A stretch of DNA of 64,000 nt from Antennarius striatus (taxonomy: Eukaryota > Chordata > Actinopteri > Lophiiformes > Antennariidae): NCBI RefSeq assembly GCF_040054535.1, contig NC_090787.1:18715501-18779500 (forward strand). Reading direction: 5' to 3'. Numbering within the stretch: position 1 is the first letter of the stretch; every line of letters starts with the position of its first letter. The notes under the pieces are model-generated. The model worked only from the letters and a program-made list of their open reading frames with translations, did not search any database and had not been told where the DNA came from. Shown one piece after another: positions 14,001 to 29,500 of this stretch. A program made the position numbers and the translations under genes.

Positions 14001-14520
14001 GAAGTTTCAATGCAAAGAAGTCGTTTTAGACGTGTTTTTGAATAAACCCGTTATAAAGAAGGTAGACTTTTTAACATGTGTTTAAACACCTGTGAGTGGG
14101 TGAAAAGCAGTCTAAAAGGTCTTCGACAATGATATTGTCAATAAAAGTAAGAGGTTTCCGTTATTTGTTAAAACAAGTGACCTCTTAGCTAAGAACAGTC
14201 TTTTGGGGTTATTTTGGACTCATCCAGCTGAAATGAGTGTAAATTGCTGTTCTTAACGTGATATCAGACCAAACACGTTCAACAATGCTACTCTCACTCA
14301 AAGTGACATAAAAATGACCCGACACACACTGTTCCATTAGTGAAAAAGTGAACAAGCTAAGTTTCAATGCAAAGAAGTCGTTTTAGACGTGTTTTTGAAT
14401 TAAAAAGCTGAAAAGAAGAACACATGATTAGGGTGAAAAGCAGTTTAAAAGGGCTCTAAACTCCATCTATTCATCCATTTGAAATGGTTGAAAACTGCTG
14501 TTCTTAGTGTGATAGTAGAC
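11003..14520. repeat. Higher-order repeat copy 5 (3,518 bp, expanded)
   Basis: The landmark interval grows to 3,518 bp (10526 to 14044), 831 bp more than the basic copy, close to three extra monomers. The fused junction GCTGCAGGTTTCC recurs near 13970. After this copy the regular period is lost. Confidence 0.8.
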
Positions 14521-17500
14521 CAAACACGTTCAACAATGCTACTCTCACTCAACGTGACATAAAAATGACTTGACACACACTGTTCTATTAGTGCATTTGC
14601 AATTGAAGTTTCGCGTGCAAAGAAGTCGTTTTAGACGTGTTTTTGAATGAAAAAGCTGAAAAGAAGTCAAACACATGATTAGGGTAAAAAAGCAGTTTAA
14701 AAGGGCTCTAAAATCCATCTATTCATCCATTTGAAATGGTTGAAAACTGCTGTTCTTAGTGCAATAGTAGACCAAACACGTTCAACAATGCTACTCTCAC
14801 TCAACGTGACATAAAAATGACCTGACACACACTGTTCCGTTAGTGAATTTTCTGAACAAGTGAAGTTTCACGTGCAAAGAAGTCGTTTTAGACGTGTTTT
14901 TGAATAAAACAGCTGAAAATATGTCAAACACATGATTAGGGTGAAAAGAAGAGTTTCTACAATGATATTGTTAATAAAAGTGAGAGGTTTCCAATTATTT
15001 GTTAAAACAAGTTACCTCCTAGCTAAAAAGTCTTTTGGAGTTCTTTTGTACTCATCCATTCAAGTGAATTAAAACTGCTGTTCTTAATGTGATATCAGAC
15101 CAAATACGTTCAGTAATGCAACTCTCACTCAACGTGACATAAAAATGACCTGACACACTGTTCCATTAGTGAAAAAGTGAACAATCTATGTTTCAATGCA
15201 AAGAAGTCGTTTTAGACGTGTTTTTGAATTAAAAAGCTGAAAAGAAAAACACATGATTAGGGTGAAAAGCAGTTTAAAATGGCTCTAAAATCCATCTATT
15301 CATCCATTTGAAATGGTTGAAAACTGCTGTTCTTAATGTGATAGTAGACCAAACACGTTCAACAATGCTACTCTCACTCAACGTGACATAAAAATGACCT
15401 GACACACTGTTCCATTAGTGAAAAAGTGAACAAGCTATGTTTCAATGCAAAGAAGTCGTTTTAGACGTGTTTTTGAATTAAAAAGCTGAAAAGAAAAACA
15501 CATGATTAGGGTGAAAAGCAGTTTAAAATGGCTCTAAAATCCATCTATTCATCCATTTGAAATGGTTGAAAACTGCTGTTCTTAGTGCGATAGTAGACCA
15601 AACACGTTCAACAATGCTACTCTCACTCAACATGACATAAAAATGACCTGACACACACTGTTCCGTTAGTGAATTTTCTGAACAAGTGAAGTTTCACGTG
15701 CAAAGAAGTCGTTTTAGACGTGTTTTTGAATAAAACAGCTGAAAATATGTCAAACACATGATTAGGGTGAAAAGAAGAGTTTCTACAATGATATTGTTAA
15801 TAAAAGTGAGAGGTTTCCAATTATTTGTTAAAACAAGTTACCTCCTAGCTAAAAAGTCTTTTGGAGTTCTTTTGTACTCATCCATTTAAGGGAATTAAAA
15901 CTGCTGTTCTTAATGTGATATCAGACCAAATACGTTCAGTAATGCAACTCTCACTCAACGTGACATAAAAATAACTTGACACACAGGTTTCCTTGCGTTT
16001 TTTGAACAAGTGAAGTTTGGATGCAAAGAAGTCGTTTTAGACGTGTTTTTGAATTAAAAAGCTGAAAAGAAGTCAAAGACATGATTAGGGTGAAAAGCAG
16101 TTTAAAAGGGCTCTAAACTCCATCTATTCATCCATTTGAAATGGTTGAAAACTGCTGTTCTTAGTGCGATAGTAGACCAAAAACGTTCAACAATGCTACT
16201 CTCACTCAACGTGACATAAAAATGACCTGACACACACTGTTCCATTAGTGAAAAAGTGAACAAGCTATGTTTCAATGCAAAGAAGTCGTTTTAGACGTGT
16301 TTTTGAATGAAAAAGCTGAAAAGAAGTCAAACACATGATTAGGGTGAAAAGAAGAGTTTCTACAATGATATTGTCAATAAAAGTGAGAGGTTTCCAATTA
16401 TTTGTTAAAACAAGTTACCTCCTAGCTAAAAACTCTTTTGGAGTTCTTTTGTACTCATCCATTTAAGGGAATTACAACTGCTGTTCTTAATGTGATATCA
16501 GACCAAATACGTTCAGTAATGCAACTCTCACTCAACGTGACATAAAAATAACTTGACACACAGGTTTCCTTGCGTTTTTTGAACAAGTGAAGTTTGGATG
16601 CAAAGAAGTCGTTTTAGACGTGTTTTTGAATTAAAAAGCTGAAAAGAAGTCAAAGACATGATTAGGGTGAAAAGCAGTTTAAAAGGGCTCTAAACTCCAT
16701 CTATTCATCCATTTGAAATGGTTGAAAACTGCTGTTGTTAATGTGATAGTAGACCAAACACGTTCAACAATGCTACTCTCACTCAACGTGACATAAAAAT
16801 GACCTGACACACTGTTCCATTAGTGAAAAAGTGAACAAGCTATGTTTCAATGCAAAGAAGTCGTTTTAGACGTGTTTTTGAATTAAAAAGCTGAAAAGAA
16901 AAACACATGATTAGGGTGAAAAGCAGTTTAAAATGGCTCTAAAATCCATCTATTCATCCATTTGAAATGGTTGAAAACTGCTGTTCTTAGTGCGATAGTA
17001 GACCAAACACGTTCAACAATGCTACTCTCACTCAACATGACATAAAAATGACCTGACACACACTGTTCCGTTAGTGAATTTTCTGAACAAGTGAAGTTTC
17101 ACGTGCAAAGAAGTCGTTTTAGACGTGTTTTTGAATAAAACAGCTGAAAATATGTCAAACACATGATTAGGGTGAAAAGAAGAGTTTCTACAATGATATT
17201 GTTAATAAAAGTGAGAGGTTTCCAATTATTTGTTAAAACAAGTTACCTCCTAGCTAAAAAGTCTTTTGGAGTTCTTTTGTACTCATCCATTCAAGGGAAT
17301 TAAAACTGCTGTTCTTAATGTGATATCAGACCAAATACGTTCAGTAATGCAACTCTCACTCAACGTGACATAAAAATAACTTGACACACAGGTTTCCTTG
17401 CGTTTTTTGAACAAGTGAAGTTTGGATGCAAAGAAGTCGTTTTAGACGTGTTTTTGAATTAAAAAGCTGAAAAGAAGTCAAAGACATGATTAGGGTGAAA

Positions 17501-20500
17501 AGCAGTTTAAAAGGGCTCTAAACTCCATCTATTCATCCATTTGAAATGGTTGAAAACTGCTGTTCTTAGTGTGATAGTAGACCAAACACGTTCAACAATG
17601 CTACTCTCACTCAACGTGACATAAAAATGACTTGACACACACTGTTCTATTAGTGCATTTTCAATTGAAGTTTCGCGTGCAAAGAAGTCGTTTTAGACGT
17701 GTTTTTGAATTAAAAAGCTGAAAAGAAGTCAAACACATGATTAGGGTAAAAAAGCAGTTTAAAAGGGCTCTAAAATCCATCTATTCATCCATTTGAAATG
17801 GTTGAAAACTGCTGTTCTTAGTGCAATAGTAGACCAAACACGTTCAACAATGCTACTCTCACTCAACGTGACATAAAAATGACCTGACACACACTGTTCC
17901 GTTAGTGAATTTTCTGAACAAGTGAAGTTTCACGTGCAAAGAAGTCGTTTTAGACGTGTTTTTGAATAAAACAGCTGAAAATATGTCAAACACATGATTA
18001 GGGTGAAAAGAAGAGTTTCTACAATGATATTGTTAATAAAAGTGAGAGGTTTCCAATTATTTGTTAAAACAAGTTACCTCCTAGCTAAAAAGTCTTTTGG
18101 AGTTCTTTTGTACTCATCCATTCAAGTGAATTAAAACTGCTGTTCTTAATGTGATATCAGACCAAATACGTTCAGTAATGCAACTCTCACTCAACGTGAC
18201 ATAAAAATGACCTGACACACTGTTCCATTAGTGAAAAAGTGAACAATCTATGTTTCAATGCAAAGAAGTCGTTTTAGACGTGTTTTTGAATTAAAAAGCT
18301 GAAAAGAAAAACACATGATTAGGGTGAAAAGCAGTTTAAAATGGCTCTAAAATCCATCTATTCATCCATTTGAAATGGTTGAAAACTGCTGTTCTTAGTG
18401 CGATAGTAGACCAAACACGTTCAACAATGCTACTCTCACTCAACATGACATAAAAATGACCTGACACACACTGTTCCGTTAGTGAATTTTCTGAACAAGT
18501 GAAGTTTCACGTGCAAAGAAGTCGTTTTAGACGTGTTTTTGAATAAAACAGCTGAAAATATGTCAAACACATGATTAGGGTGAAAAGAAGAGTTTCTACA
18601 ATGATATTGTTAATAAAAGTGAGAGGTTTCCAATTATTTGTTAAAACAAGTTACCTCCTAGCTAAAAAGTCTTTTGGAGTTCTTTTGTACTCATCCATTT
18701 AAGGGAATTAAAACTGCTGTTCTTAATGTGATATCAGACCAAATACGTTCAGTAATGCAACTCTCACTCAACGTGACATAAAAATAACTTGACACACAGG
18801 TTTCCTTGCGTTTTTTGAACAAGTGAAGTTTGGATGCAAAGAAGTCGTTTTAGACGTGTTTTTGAATTAAAAAGCTGAAAAGAAGTCAAAGACATGATTA
18901 GGGTGAAAAGCAGTTTAAAAGGGCTCTAAACTCCATCTATTCATCCATTTGAAATGGTTGAAAACTGCTGTTCTTAGTGTGATAGTAGACCAAACACGTT
19001 CAACAATGCTACTCTCACTCAACGTGACATAAAAATGACTTGACACACACTGTTCTATTAGTGCATTTTCAATTGAAGTTTCGCGTGCAAAGAAGTCGTT
19101 TTAGACGTGTTTTTGAATTAAAAAGCTGAAAAGAAGAACACATGATTAGGGTGAAAAGCAGTTTAAAATGGCTCTAAAATCCATCTATTCATCCATTTGA
19201 AATGGTTGAAAACTGCTGTTCTTAGTGCGATAGTAGACCAAACACGTTCAACAATGCTACTCTCACTCAAAGTGACATAAAAATGACCTGACACACACTG
19301 TTCCGTTAGTGAATTTTCTGAACAAGTGAAGTTTCACGTGCAAAGAAGTCGTTTTAGACGTGTTTTTGATAAAACAGCTGAAAATATGTCAAACACATGA
19401 TTAGGGTGAAAAGAAGAGTTTTTACAATGATATTGTTAATAAAAGTGAGAGGTTTCCAATTATTTGTTAAAACAAGTTACCTCCTAGCTAAAAAGTCTTT
19501 TGGAGTTCTTTTGTACTCATCCATTTAAGGGAATTAAAACTGCTGTTCTTAATGTGATATCAGACCAAATACGTTCAGTAATGCAACTCTCACTCAACGT
19601 GACATAAAAATAACTTGACACACAGGTTTCCTTGCGTTTTTTGAACAAGTGAAGTTTGGATGCAAAGAAGTCGTTTTAGACGTGTTTTTGAATTAAAAAG
19701 CTGAAAAGAAGTCAAAGACATGATTAGGGTGAAAAGCAGTTTAAAAGGGCTCTAAACTCCATCTATTCATCCATTTGAAATGGTTGAAAACTGCTGTTCT
19801 TAGTGTGATAGTAGACCAAACACGTTCAACAATGCTACTCTCACTCAACGTGACATAAAAATGACTTGACACACACTGTTCTATTAGTGCATTTTCAATT
19901 GAAGTTTCGCGTGCAAAGAAGTCGTTTTAGACGTGTTTTTGAATTAAAAAGCTGAAAAGAAGAACACATGATTAGGGTGAAAAGCAGTTTAAAATGGCTC
20001 TAAAATCCATCTATTCATCCATTTGAAATGGTTGAAAACTGCTGTTCTTAGTGCGATAGTAGACCAAACACGTTCAACAATGCTACTCTCACTCAACGTG
20101 ACATAAAAATGACCTGACACACACTGTTCCGTTAGTGAATTTTCTGAACAAGTGAAATTTCGCGTGCAAAGAAGTCGTTTTAGACGTGTTTTTGAATGAA
20201 AAAGCTGAAAAGAAGTCAAACACATGATTAGGGTAAAAAAGCAGTTTAAAAGGGCTCTAAAATCCATCTATTCATCCATTTGAAATGGTTGAAAACTGCT
20301 GTTCTTAGTGCAATAGTAGACCAAACACGTTCAACAATGCTACTCTCACTCAACGTGACATAAAAATGACCTGACACACACTGTTCCGTTAGTGAATTTT
20401 CTGAACAAGTGAAGTTTCACGTGCAAAGAAGTCGTTTTAGACGTGTTTTTGAATAAAACAGCTGAAAATATGTCAAACACATGATTAGGGTGAAAAGAAG

Positions 20501-23500
20501 AGTTTCTACAATGATATTGTTAATAAAAGTGAGAGGTTTCCAATTATTTGTTAAAACAAGTTACCTCCTAGCTAAAAAGTCTTTTGGAGTTCTTTTGTAC
20601 TCATCCATTCAAGTGAATTAAAACTGCTGTTCTTAATGTGATATCAGACCAAATACGTTCAGTAATGCAACTCTCACTCAACGTGACATAAAAATGACCT
20701 GACACACTGTTCCATTAGTGAAAAAGTGAACAATCTATGTTTCAATGCAAAGAAGTCGTTTTAGACGTGTTTTTGAATTAAAAAGCTGAAAAGAAAAACA
20801 CATGATTAGGGTGAAAAGCAGTTTAAAATGGCTCTAAAATCCATCTATTCATCCATTTGAAATGGTTGAAAACTGCTGTTCTTAATGTGATAGTAGACCA
20901 AACACGTTCAACAATGCTACTCTCACTCAACGTGACATAAAAATGACCTGACACACTGTTCCATTAGTGAAAAAGTGAACAAGCTATGTTTCAATGCAAA
21001 GAAGTCGTTTTAGACGTGTTTTTGAATTAAAAAGCTGAAAAGAAGAACACATGATTAGGGTGAAAAGCAGTTTAAAATGGCTCTAAAATCCATCTATTCA
21101 TCCATTTGAAATGGTTGAAAACTGCTGTTCTTAGTGCGATAGTAGACCAAACACGTTCAACAATGCTACTCTCACTCAACGTGACATAAAAATGACCTGA
21201 CACACTGTTCCGTTAGTGAATTTTCTGAACAAGTGAAGTTTCACGTGCAAAGAAGTCGTTTTAGACGTGTTTTTGAATAAAACAGCTGAAAATATGTCAA
21301 ACACATGATTAGGGTGAAAAGAAGAGTTTCTACAATGATATTGTTAATAAAAGTGAGAGGTTTCCAATTATTTGTTAAAACAAGTTACCTCCTAGCTAAA
21401 AAGTCTTTTGGAGTTCTTTTGTACTCATCCATTCAAGGGAATTAAAACTGCTGTTCTTAATGTGATATCAGACCAAATACGTTCAGTAATGCAACTCTCA
21501 CTCAACGTGACATAAAAATAACTTGACACACAGGTTTCCTTGCGTTTTTTGAACAAGTGAAGTTTGGATGCAAAGAAGTCGTTTTAGACGTGTTTTTGAA
21601 TTAAAAAGCTGAAAAGAAGAACACATGATTAGGGTGAAAAGCAGTTTAAAATGGCTCTAAACTCCATCTATTCATCCATTTGAAATGGTTGAAAACTGCT
21701 GTTCTTAGTGTGATAGTCGACCAAACACGTTCAACAATGCTACTCTCACTCAACGTGACATAAAAATGACTTGACACACACTGTTCTATTAGTGCATTTT
21801 CAATTGAAGTTTCGCGTGCAAAGAAGTCGTTTTAAACGTGTTTTTGAATTAAAAAGCTGAAAAGAAGAACACATGATTAGGGTGAAAAGCAGTTTAAAAT
21901 GGCTCTAAAATCCATCTATTCATCCATTTGAAATGGTTGAAAACTGCTGTTCTTAGTGCGATAGTAGACCAAAAACGTTCAACAATGCTACTCTCACTCA
22001 ACGTGACATAAAAATGACCTGACACACACTGTTCCATTAGTGAAAAAGTGAACAAGCTATGTTTCAATGCAAAGAAGTCGTTTTAGACGTGTTTTTGAAT
22101 GAAAAAGCTGAAAAGAAGTCAAACACATGATTAGGGTGAAAAGAAGAGTTTCTACAATGATATTGTCAATAAAAGTGAGAGGTTTCCAATTATTTGTTAA
22201 AACAAGTTACCTCCTAGCTAAAAACTCTTTTGGAGTTCTTTTGTACTCATCCATTTAAGGGAATTACAACTGCTGTTCTTAATGTGATATCAGACCAAAT
22301 ACGTTCAGTAATGCAACTCTCACTCAACGTGACATAAAAATAACTTGACACACAGGTTTCCTTGCGTTTTTTGAACAAGTGAAGTTTCAATGCAAAGAAG
22401 TCGTTTTAGACGTGTTTTTGAATAAACCCGTTATAAAGAAGGTAGACTTTTTAACATGTGTTTAAACACCTGTGAGTGGGTGAAAAGCAGTCTAAAAGGT
22501 CTTCGACAATGATATTGTCAATAAAAGTAAGAGGTTTCCGTTATTTGTTAAAACAAGTGACCTCTTAGCTAAGAACAGTCTTTTGGGGTTATTTTGGACT
22601 CATCCAGCTGAAATGAGTGTAAATTGCTGTTCTTAACGTGATATCAGACCAAACACGTTCAACAATGCTACTCTCACTCAAAGTGACATAAAAATGACCC
22701 GACACACACTGTTCCATTAGTGAAAAAGTGAACAAGCTAAGTTTCAATGCAAAGAAGTCGTTTTAGACGTGTTTTTGAATTAAAAAGCTGAAAAGAAGAA
22801 CACATGATTAGGGTGAAAAGCAGTTTAAAATGGCTCTAAAATCCATCTATTCATCCATTTGAAATGGTTGAAAACTGCTGTTCTTAGTGTGATAGTAGAC
22901 CAAACACGTTCAACAATGCTACTCTCACTCAACGTGACATAAAAATGACTTGACACACTCTGTTCTATTCGTGCATTTTCAATTGAAGTTTCGCGTGCAA
23001 AGAAGTCGTTTTAGACGTGTTTTTGAATTAAAAAGCTGAAAAGAAGAACACATGATTAGGGTGAAAAGCAGTTTAAAATGGCTCTAAAATCCATCTATTC
23101 ATCCATTTGAAATGGTTGAAAACTGCTGTTCTTAGTGCGATAGTAGACCAAACACGTTCAACAATGCTACTCTCACTCAACGTGACATAAAAATGACCTG
23201 ACACACACTGTTCCGTTAGTGAATTTTCTGAACAAGTGAAGTTTCACGTGCAAAGAAGTCGTTTTAGACGTGTTTTTGAATTAAAAAGCTGAAAAGAAGA
23301 ACACATGATTAGGGTGAAAAGCAGTTTAAAATGGCTCTAAAATCCATCTATTCATCCATTTGAAATGGTTGAAAACTGCTGTTCTTAGTGCGATAGTAGA
23401 CCAAAAACGTTCAACAATGCTACTCTCACTCAACGTGACATAAAAATGACCTGACACACACTGTTCCATTAGTGAAAAAGTGAACAAGCTATGTTTCAAT

Positions 23501-26500
23501 GCAAAGAAGTCGTTTTAGACGTGTTTTTGAATGAAAAAGCTGAAAAGAAGTCAAACACATGATTAGGGTGAAAAGAAGAGTTTCTACAATGATATTGTCA
23601 ATAAAAGTGAGAGGTTTCCAATTATTTGTTAAAACAAGTTACCTCCTAGCTAAAAAGTCTTTTGGAGTTCTTTTGTACTCATCCATTTAAGGGAATTACA
23701 ACTGCTGTTCTTAATGTGATATCAGACCAAATACGTTCAGTAATGCAACTCTCACTCAACGTGACATAAAAATAACTTGACACACAGGTTTCCTTGCGTT
23801 TTTTGAACAAGTGAAGTTTCAATGCAAAGAAGTCGTTTTAGACGTGTTTTTGAATAAACCCGTTATAAAGAAGGTAGACTTTTTAACATGTGTTTAAACA
23901 CCTGTGAGTGGGTGAAAAGCAGTCTAAAAGGTCTTCGACAATGATATTGTCAATAAAAGTAAGAGGTTTCCGTTATTTGTTAAAACAAGTGACCTCTTAG
24001 CTAAGAACAGTCTTTTGGGGTTATTTTGGACTCATCCAGCTGAAATGAGTGTAAATTGCTGTTCTTAACGTGATATCAGACCAAACACGTTCAACAATGC
24101 TACTCTCACTCAAAGTGACATAAAAATGACCCGACACACACTGTTCCATTAGTGAAAAAGTGAACAAGCTAAGTTTCAATGCAAAGAAGTCATTTTAGAC
24201 GTGTTTTTGAATTAAAAAGCTGAAAAGAAGAACACATGATTAGGGTGAAAAGCAGTTTAAAAGGGCTCTAAACTCCATCTATTCATCCATTTGAAATGGT
24301 TGAAAACTGCTGTTCTTAGTGTGATAGTAGACCAAACACGTTCAACAATGCTACTCTCACTCAACGTGACATAAAAATGACTTGACACACACTGTTCTAT
24401 TAGTGCATTTTCAATTGAAGTTTCGCGTGCAAAGAAGTCTTTTTAGACGTGTTTTTGAATGAAAAAGCTGAAAAGAAGTCAAACACATGATTAGGGTAAA
24501 AAAGCAGTTTAAAAGGGCTCTAAAATCCATCTATTCATCCATTTGAAATGGTTGAAAACTGCTGTTCTTAGTGCAATAGTAGACCAAACACGTTCAACAA
24601 TGCTACTCTCACTCAACGTGACATAAAAATGACCTGACACACACTGTTCCGTTAGTGAATTTTCTGAACAAGTGAAGTTTCACGTGCAAAGAAGTCGTTT
24701 TAGACGTGTTTTTGAATAAAACAGCTGAAAATATGTCAAACACATGATTAGGGTGAAAAGAAGAGTTTCTACAATGATATTGTTAATAAAAGTGAGAGGT
24801 TTCCAATTATTTGTTAAAACAAGTTACCTCCTAGCTAAAAAGTCTTTTGGAGTTCTTTTGTACTCATCCATTTAAGGGAATTAAAACTGCTGTTCTTAAT
24901 GTGATATCAGACCAAATACGTTCAGTAATGCAACTCTCACTCAACGTGACATAAAAATAACTTGACACACAGGTTTCCTTGCGTTTTTTGAACAAGTGAA
25001 GTTTGGATGCAAAGAAGTCGTTTTAGACGTGTTTTTGAATTAAAAAGCTGAAAAGAAGTCAAAGACATGATTAGGGTGAAAAGCAGTTTAAAAGGGCTCT
25101 AAACTCCATCTATTCATCCATTTGAAATGGTTGAAAACTGCTGTTCTTAGTGTGATAGTAGACCAAACACGTTCAACAATGCTACTCTCACTCAACGTGA
25201 CATAAAAATGACTTGACACACACTGTTCTATTAGTGCATTTTCAATTGAAGTTTCGCGTGCAAAGAAGTTGTTTTAGACGTGTTTTTGAATTAAAAAGCT
25301 GAAAAGAAGAACACATGATTAGGGTGAAAAGCAGTTTAAAATGGCTCTAAAATCCATCTATTCATCCATTTGAAATGGTTGAAAACTGCTGTTCTTAGTG
25401 CGATAGTAGACCAAACACGTTCAACAATGCTACTCTCACTCAACGTGACATAAAAATGACCTGACACACACTGTTCCGTTAGTGAATTTTCTGAACAAGT
25501 GAAGTTTCGCGTGCAAAGAAGTCGTTTTAGACGTGTTTTTGAATGAAAAAGCTGAAAAGAAGAACACATGATTAGGGTGAAAAGCAGTTTAAAATGGCTC
25601 TAAAATCCATCTATTCATCCATTTGAAATGGTTGAAAACTGCTGTTCTTAGTGCGATAGTAGACCAAACACGTTCAACAATGCTACTCTCACTCAACGTG
25701 ACATAAAAATGACCTGACACACACTGTTCCGTTAGTGAATTTTCTGAACAAGTGAAGTTTCACGTGCAAAGAAGTCGTTTTAGACGTGTTTTTGAATAAA
25801 ACAGCTGAAAATATGTCAAACACATGATTAGGGTGAAAAGAAGAGTTTCTACAATGATATTGTTAATAAAAGTGAGAGGTTTCCAATTATTTGTTAAAAC
25901 AAGTTACCTCCTAGCTAAAAACTCTTTTGGAGTTCTTTTGTACTCATCCATTTAAGGGAATTAAAACTGCTGTTCTTAATGTGATATCAGACCAAATACG
26001 TTCAGTAATGCAACTTTCACTCAACGTGACATAAAAATAACTTGACACACAGGTTTCCTTGCGTTTTTTGAACAAGTGAAGTTTGGATGCAAAGAAGTCG
26101 TTTTAGACGTGTTTTTGAATTAAAAAGCTGAAAAGAAGTCAAAGACATGATTAGGGTGAAAAGCAGTTTAAAAGGGCTCTAAACTCCATCTATTCATCCA
26201 TTTGAAATGGTTGAAAACTGCTGTTCTTAGTGTGATAGTAGACCAAACACGTTCAACAATGCTACTCTCACTCAACGTGACATAAAAATGACTTGACACA
26301 CACTGTTCTATTAGTGCATTTTCAATTGAAGTTTCGCGTGCAAAGAAGTTGTTTTAGACGTGTTTTTGAATTAAAAAGCTGAAAAGAAGAACACATGATT
26401 AGGGTGAAAAGCAGTTTAAAATGGCTCTAAAATCCATCTATTCATCCATTTGAAATGGTTGAAAACTGCTGTTCTTAGTGCGATAGTAGACCAAACACGT

Positions 26501-29500
26501 TCAACAATGCTACTCTCACTCAACGTGACATAAAAATGACCTGACACACATTGTTCCGTTAGTGAATTTTCTGAACAAGTGAAGTTTCGCGTGCAAAGAA
26601 GTCGTTTTAGACGTGTTTTTGAATGAAAAAGCTGAAAAGAAGTCAAACACATGATTAGGGTAAAAAAGCAGTTTAAAAGGGCTCTAAAATCCATCTATTC
26701 ATCCATTTGAAATGGTTGAAAACTGCTGTTCTTAGTGCAATAGTAGACCAAACACGTTCAACAATGCTACTCTCACTCAACGTGACATAAAAATGACCTG
26801 ACACACACTGTTCCGTTAGTGAATTTTCTGAACAAGTGAAGTTTCACGTGCAAAGAAGTCGTTTTAGACGTGTTTTTGAATAAAACAGCTGAAAATATGT
26901 CAAACACATGATTAGGGTGAAAAGAAGAGTTTCTACAATGATATTGTTAATAAAAGTGAGAGGTTTCCAATTATTTGTTAAAACAAGTTACCTCCTAGCT
27001 AAAAACTCTTTTGGAGTTCTTTTGTACTCATCCATTTAAGGGAATTAAAACTGCTGTTCTTAATGTGATATCAGACCAAATACGTTCAGTAATGCAACTC
27101 TCACTCAACGTGACATAAAAATAACTTGACACACAGGTTTCCTTGCGTTTTTTGAACAAGTGAAGTTTGGATGCAAAGAAGTCGTTTTAGACGTGTTTTT
27201 GAATTAAAAAGCTGAAAAGAAGTCAAAGACATGATTAGGGTGAAAAGCAGTTTAAAAGGGCTCTAAACTCCATCTATTCATCCATTTGAAATGGTTGAAA
27301 ACTGCTGTTCTTAGTGTGATAGTAGACCAAACACGTTCAACAATGCTACTCTCACTCAACGTGACATAAAAATGACTTGACACACACTGTTCTATTAGTG
27401 CATTTTCAATTGAAATTTCGCGTGCAAAGAAGTCGTTTTAGACGTGTTTTTGAATTAAAAAGCTGAAAAGAAGAACACATGATTAGGGTGAAAAGCAGTT
27501 TAAAATGGCTCTAAAATCCATCTATTCATCCATTTGAAATGGTTGAAAACTGCTGCAGGTTTCCTTGCGTTTTTTGAACAAGTGAAGTTTCAATGTAAAG
27601 AAGTCGTTTTAGACGTGTTTTTGAATAAACCCGTTATAAAGAAGGTAGACTTTTTAACATGTGTTTAAACACCTGTGAGTGGGTGAAAAGCAGTCTAAAA
27701 GGTCTTCGACAATGATATTGTCAATAAAAGTAAGAGGTTTCCGTTATTTGTTAAAACAAGTGACCTCTTAGCTAAGAACAGTCTTTTGGGGTTATTTTGG
27801 ACTCATCCAGCTGAAATGAGTGTAAATTGCTGTTCTTAACGTGATATCAGACCAAACACGTTCAACAATGCTACTCTCACTCAAAGTGACATAAAAATGA
27901 CCCGACACACACTGTTCCATTAGTGAAAAAGTGAACAAGCTAAGTTTCAATGCAAAGAAGTCGTTTTAGACGTGTTTTTGAATTAAAAAGCTGAAAAGAA
28001 GAACACATGATTAGGGTGAAAAGCAGTTTAAAAGGGCTCTAAACTCCATCTATTCATCCATTTGAAATGGTTGAAAACTGCTGTTCTTAGTGTGATAGTA
28101 GACCAAACACGTTCAACAATGCTACTCTCACTCAACGTGACATAAAAATGACTTGACACACACTGTTCTATTAGTGCATTTTCAATTGAAGTTTCGCGTG
28201 CAAAGAAGTCGTTTTAGACGTGTTTTTGAATGAAAAAGCTGAAAAGAAGTCAAACACATGATTAGGGTAAAAAAGCAGTTTAAAAGGGCTCTAAAATCCA
28301 TCTATTCATCCATTTGAAATGGTTGAAAACTGCTGTTCTTAGTGCAATAGTAGACCAAACACGTTCAACAATGCTACTCTCACTCAACGTGACATAAAAA
28401 TGACCTGACACACACTGTTCCGTTAGTGAATTTTCTGAACAAGTGAAGTTTCACGTGCAAAGAAGTCGTTTTAGACGTGTTTTTGAATAAAACAGCTGAA
28501 AATATGTCAAACACATGATTAGGGTGAAAAGAAGAGTTTCTACAATGATATTGTTAATAAAAGTGAGAGGTTTCCAATTATTTGTTAAAACAAGTTACCT
28601 CCTAGCTAAAAAGTCTTTTGGAGTTCTTTTGTACTCATCCATTCAAGGGAATTAAAACTGCTGTTCTTAATGTGATATCAGACCAAATACGTTCAGTAAT
28701 GCAACTCTCACTCAACGTGACATAAAAATAACTTGACACACAGGTTTCCTTGCGTTTTTTGAACAAGTGAAGTTTGGATGCAAAGAAGTCGTTTTAGACG
28801 TGTTTTTGAATTAAAAAGCTGAAAAGAAGTCAAAGACATGATTAGGGTGAAAAGCAGTTTAAAAGGGCTCTAAAATCCATCTATTCATCCATTTGAAATG
28901 GTTGAAAACTGCTGTTCTTAATGTGATAGTAGACCAAACACGTTCAACAATGCTACTCTCACTCAACGTGACATAAAAATGACCTGACACACTGTTCCAT
29001 TAGTGAAAAAGTGAACAAGCTATGTTTCAATGCAAAGAAGTCGTTTTAGACGTGTTTTTGAATTAAAAAGCTGAAAAGAAAAACACATGATTAGGGTGAA
29101 AAGCAGTTTAAAATGGCTCTAAAATCCATCTATTCATCCATTTGAAATGGTTGAAAACTGCTGTTCTTAGTGCGATAGTAGACCAAACACGTTCAACAAT
29201 GCTACTCTCACTCAACATGACATAAAAATGACCTGACACACACTGTTCCGTTAGTGAATTTTCTGAACAAGTGAAGTTTCACGTGCAAAGAAGTCGTTTT
29301 AGACGTGTTTTTGAATAAAACAGCTGAAAATATGTCAAACACATGATTAGGGTGAAAAGAAGAGTTTCTACAATGATATTGTTAATAAAAGTGAGAGGTT
29401 TCCAATTATTTGTTAAAACAAGTTACCTCCTAGCTAAAAACTCTTTTGGAGTTCTTTTGTACTCATCCATTTAAGGGAATTAAAACTGCTGTTCTTAATG

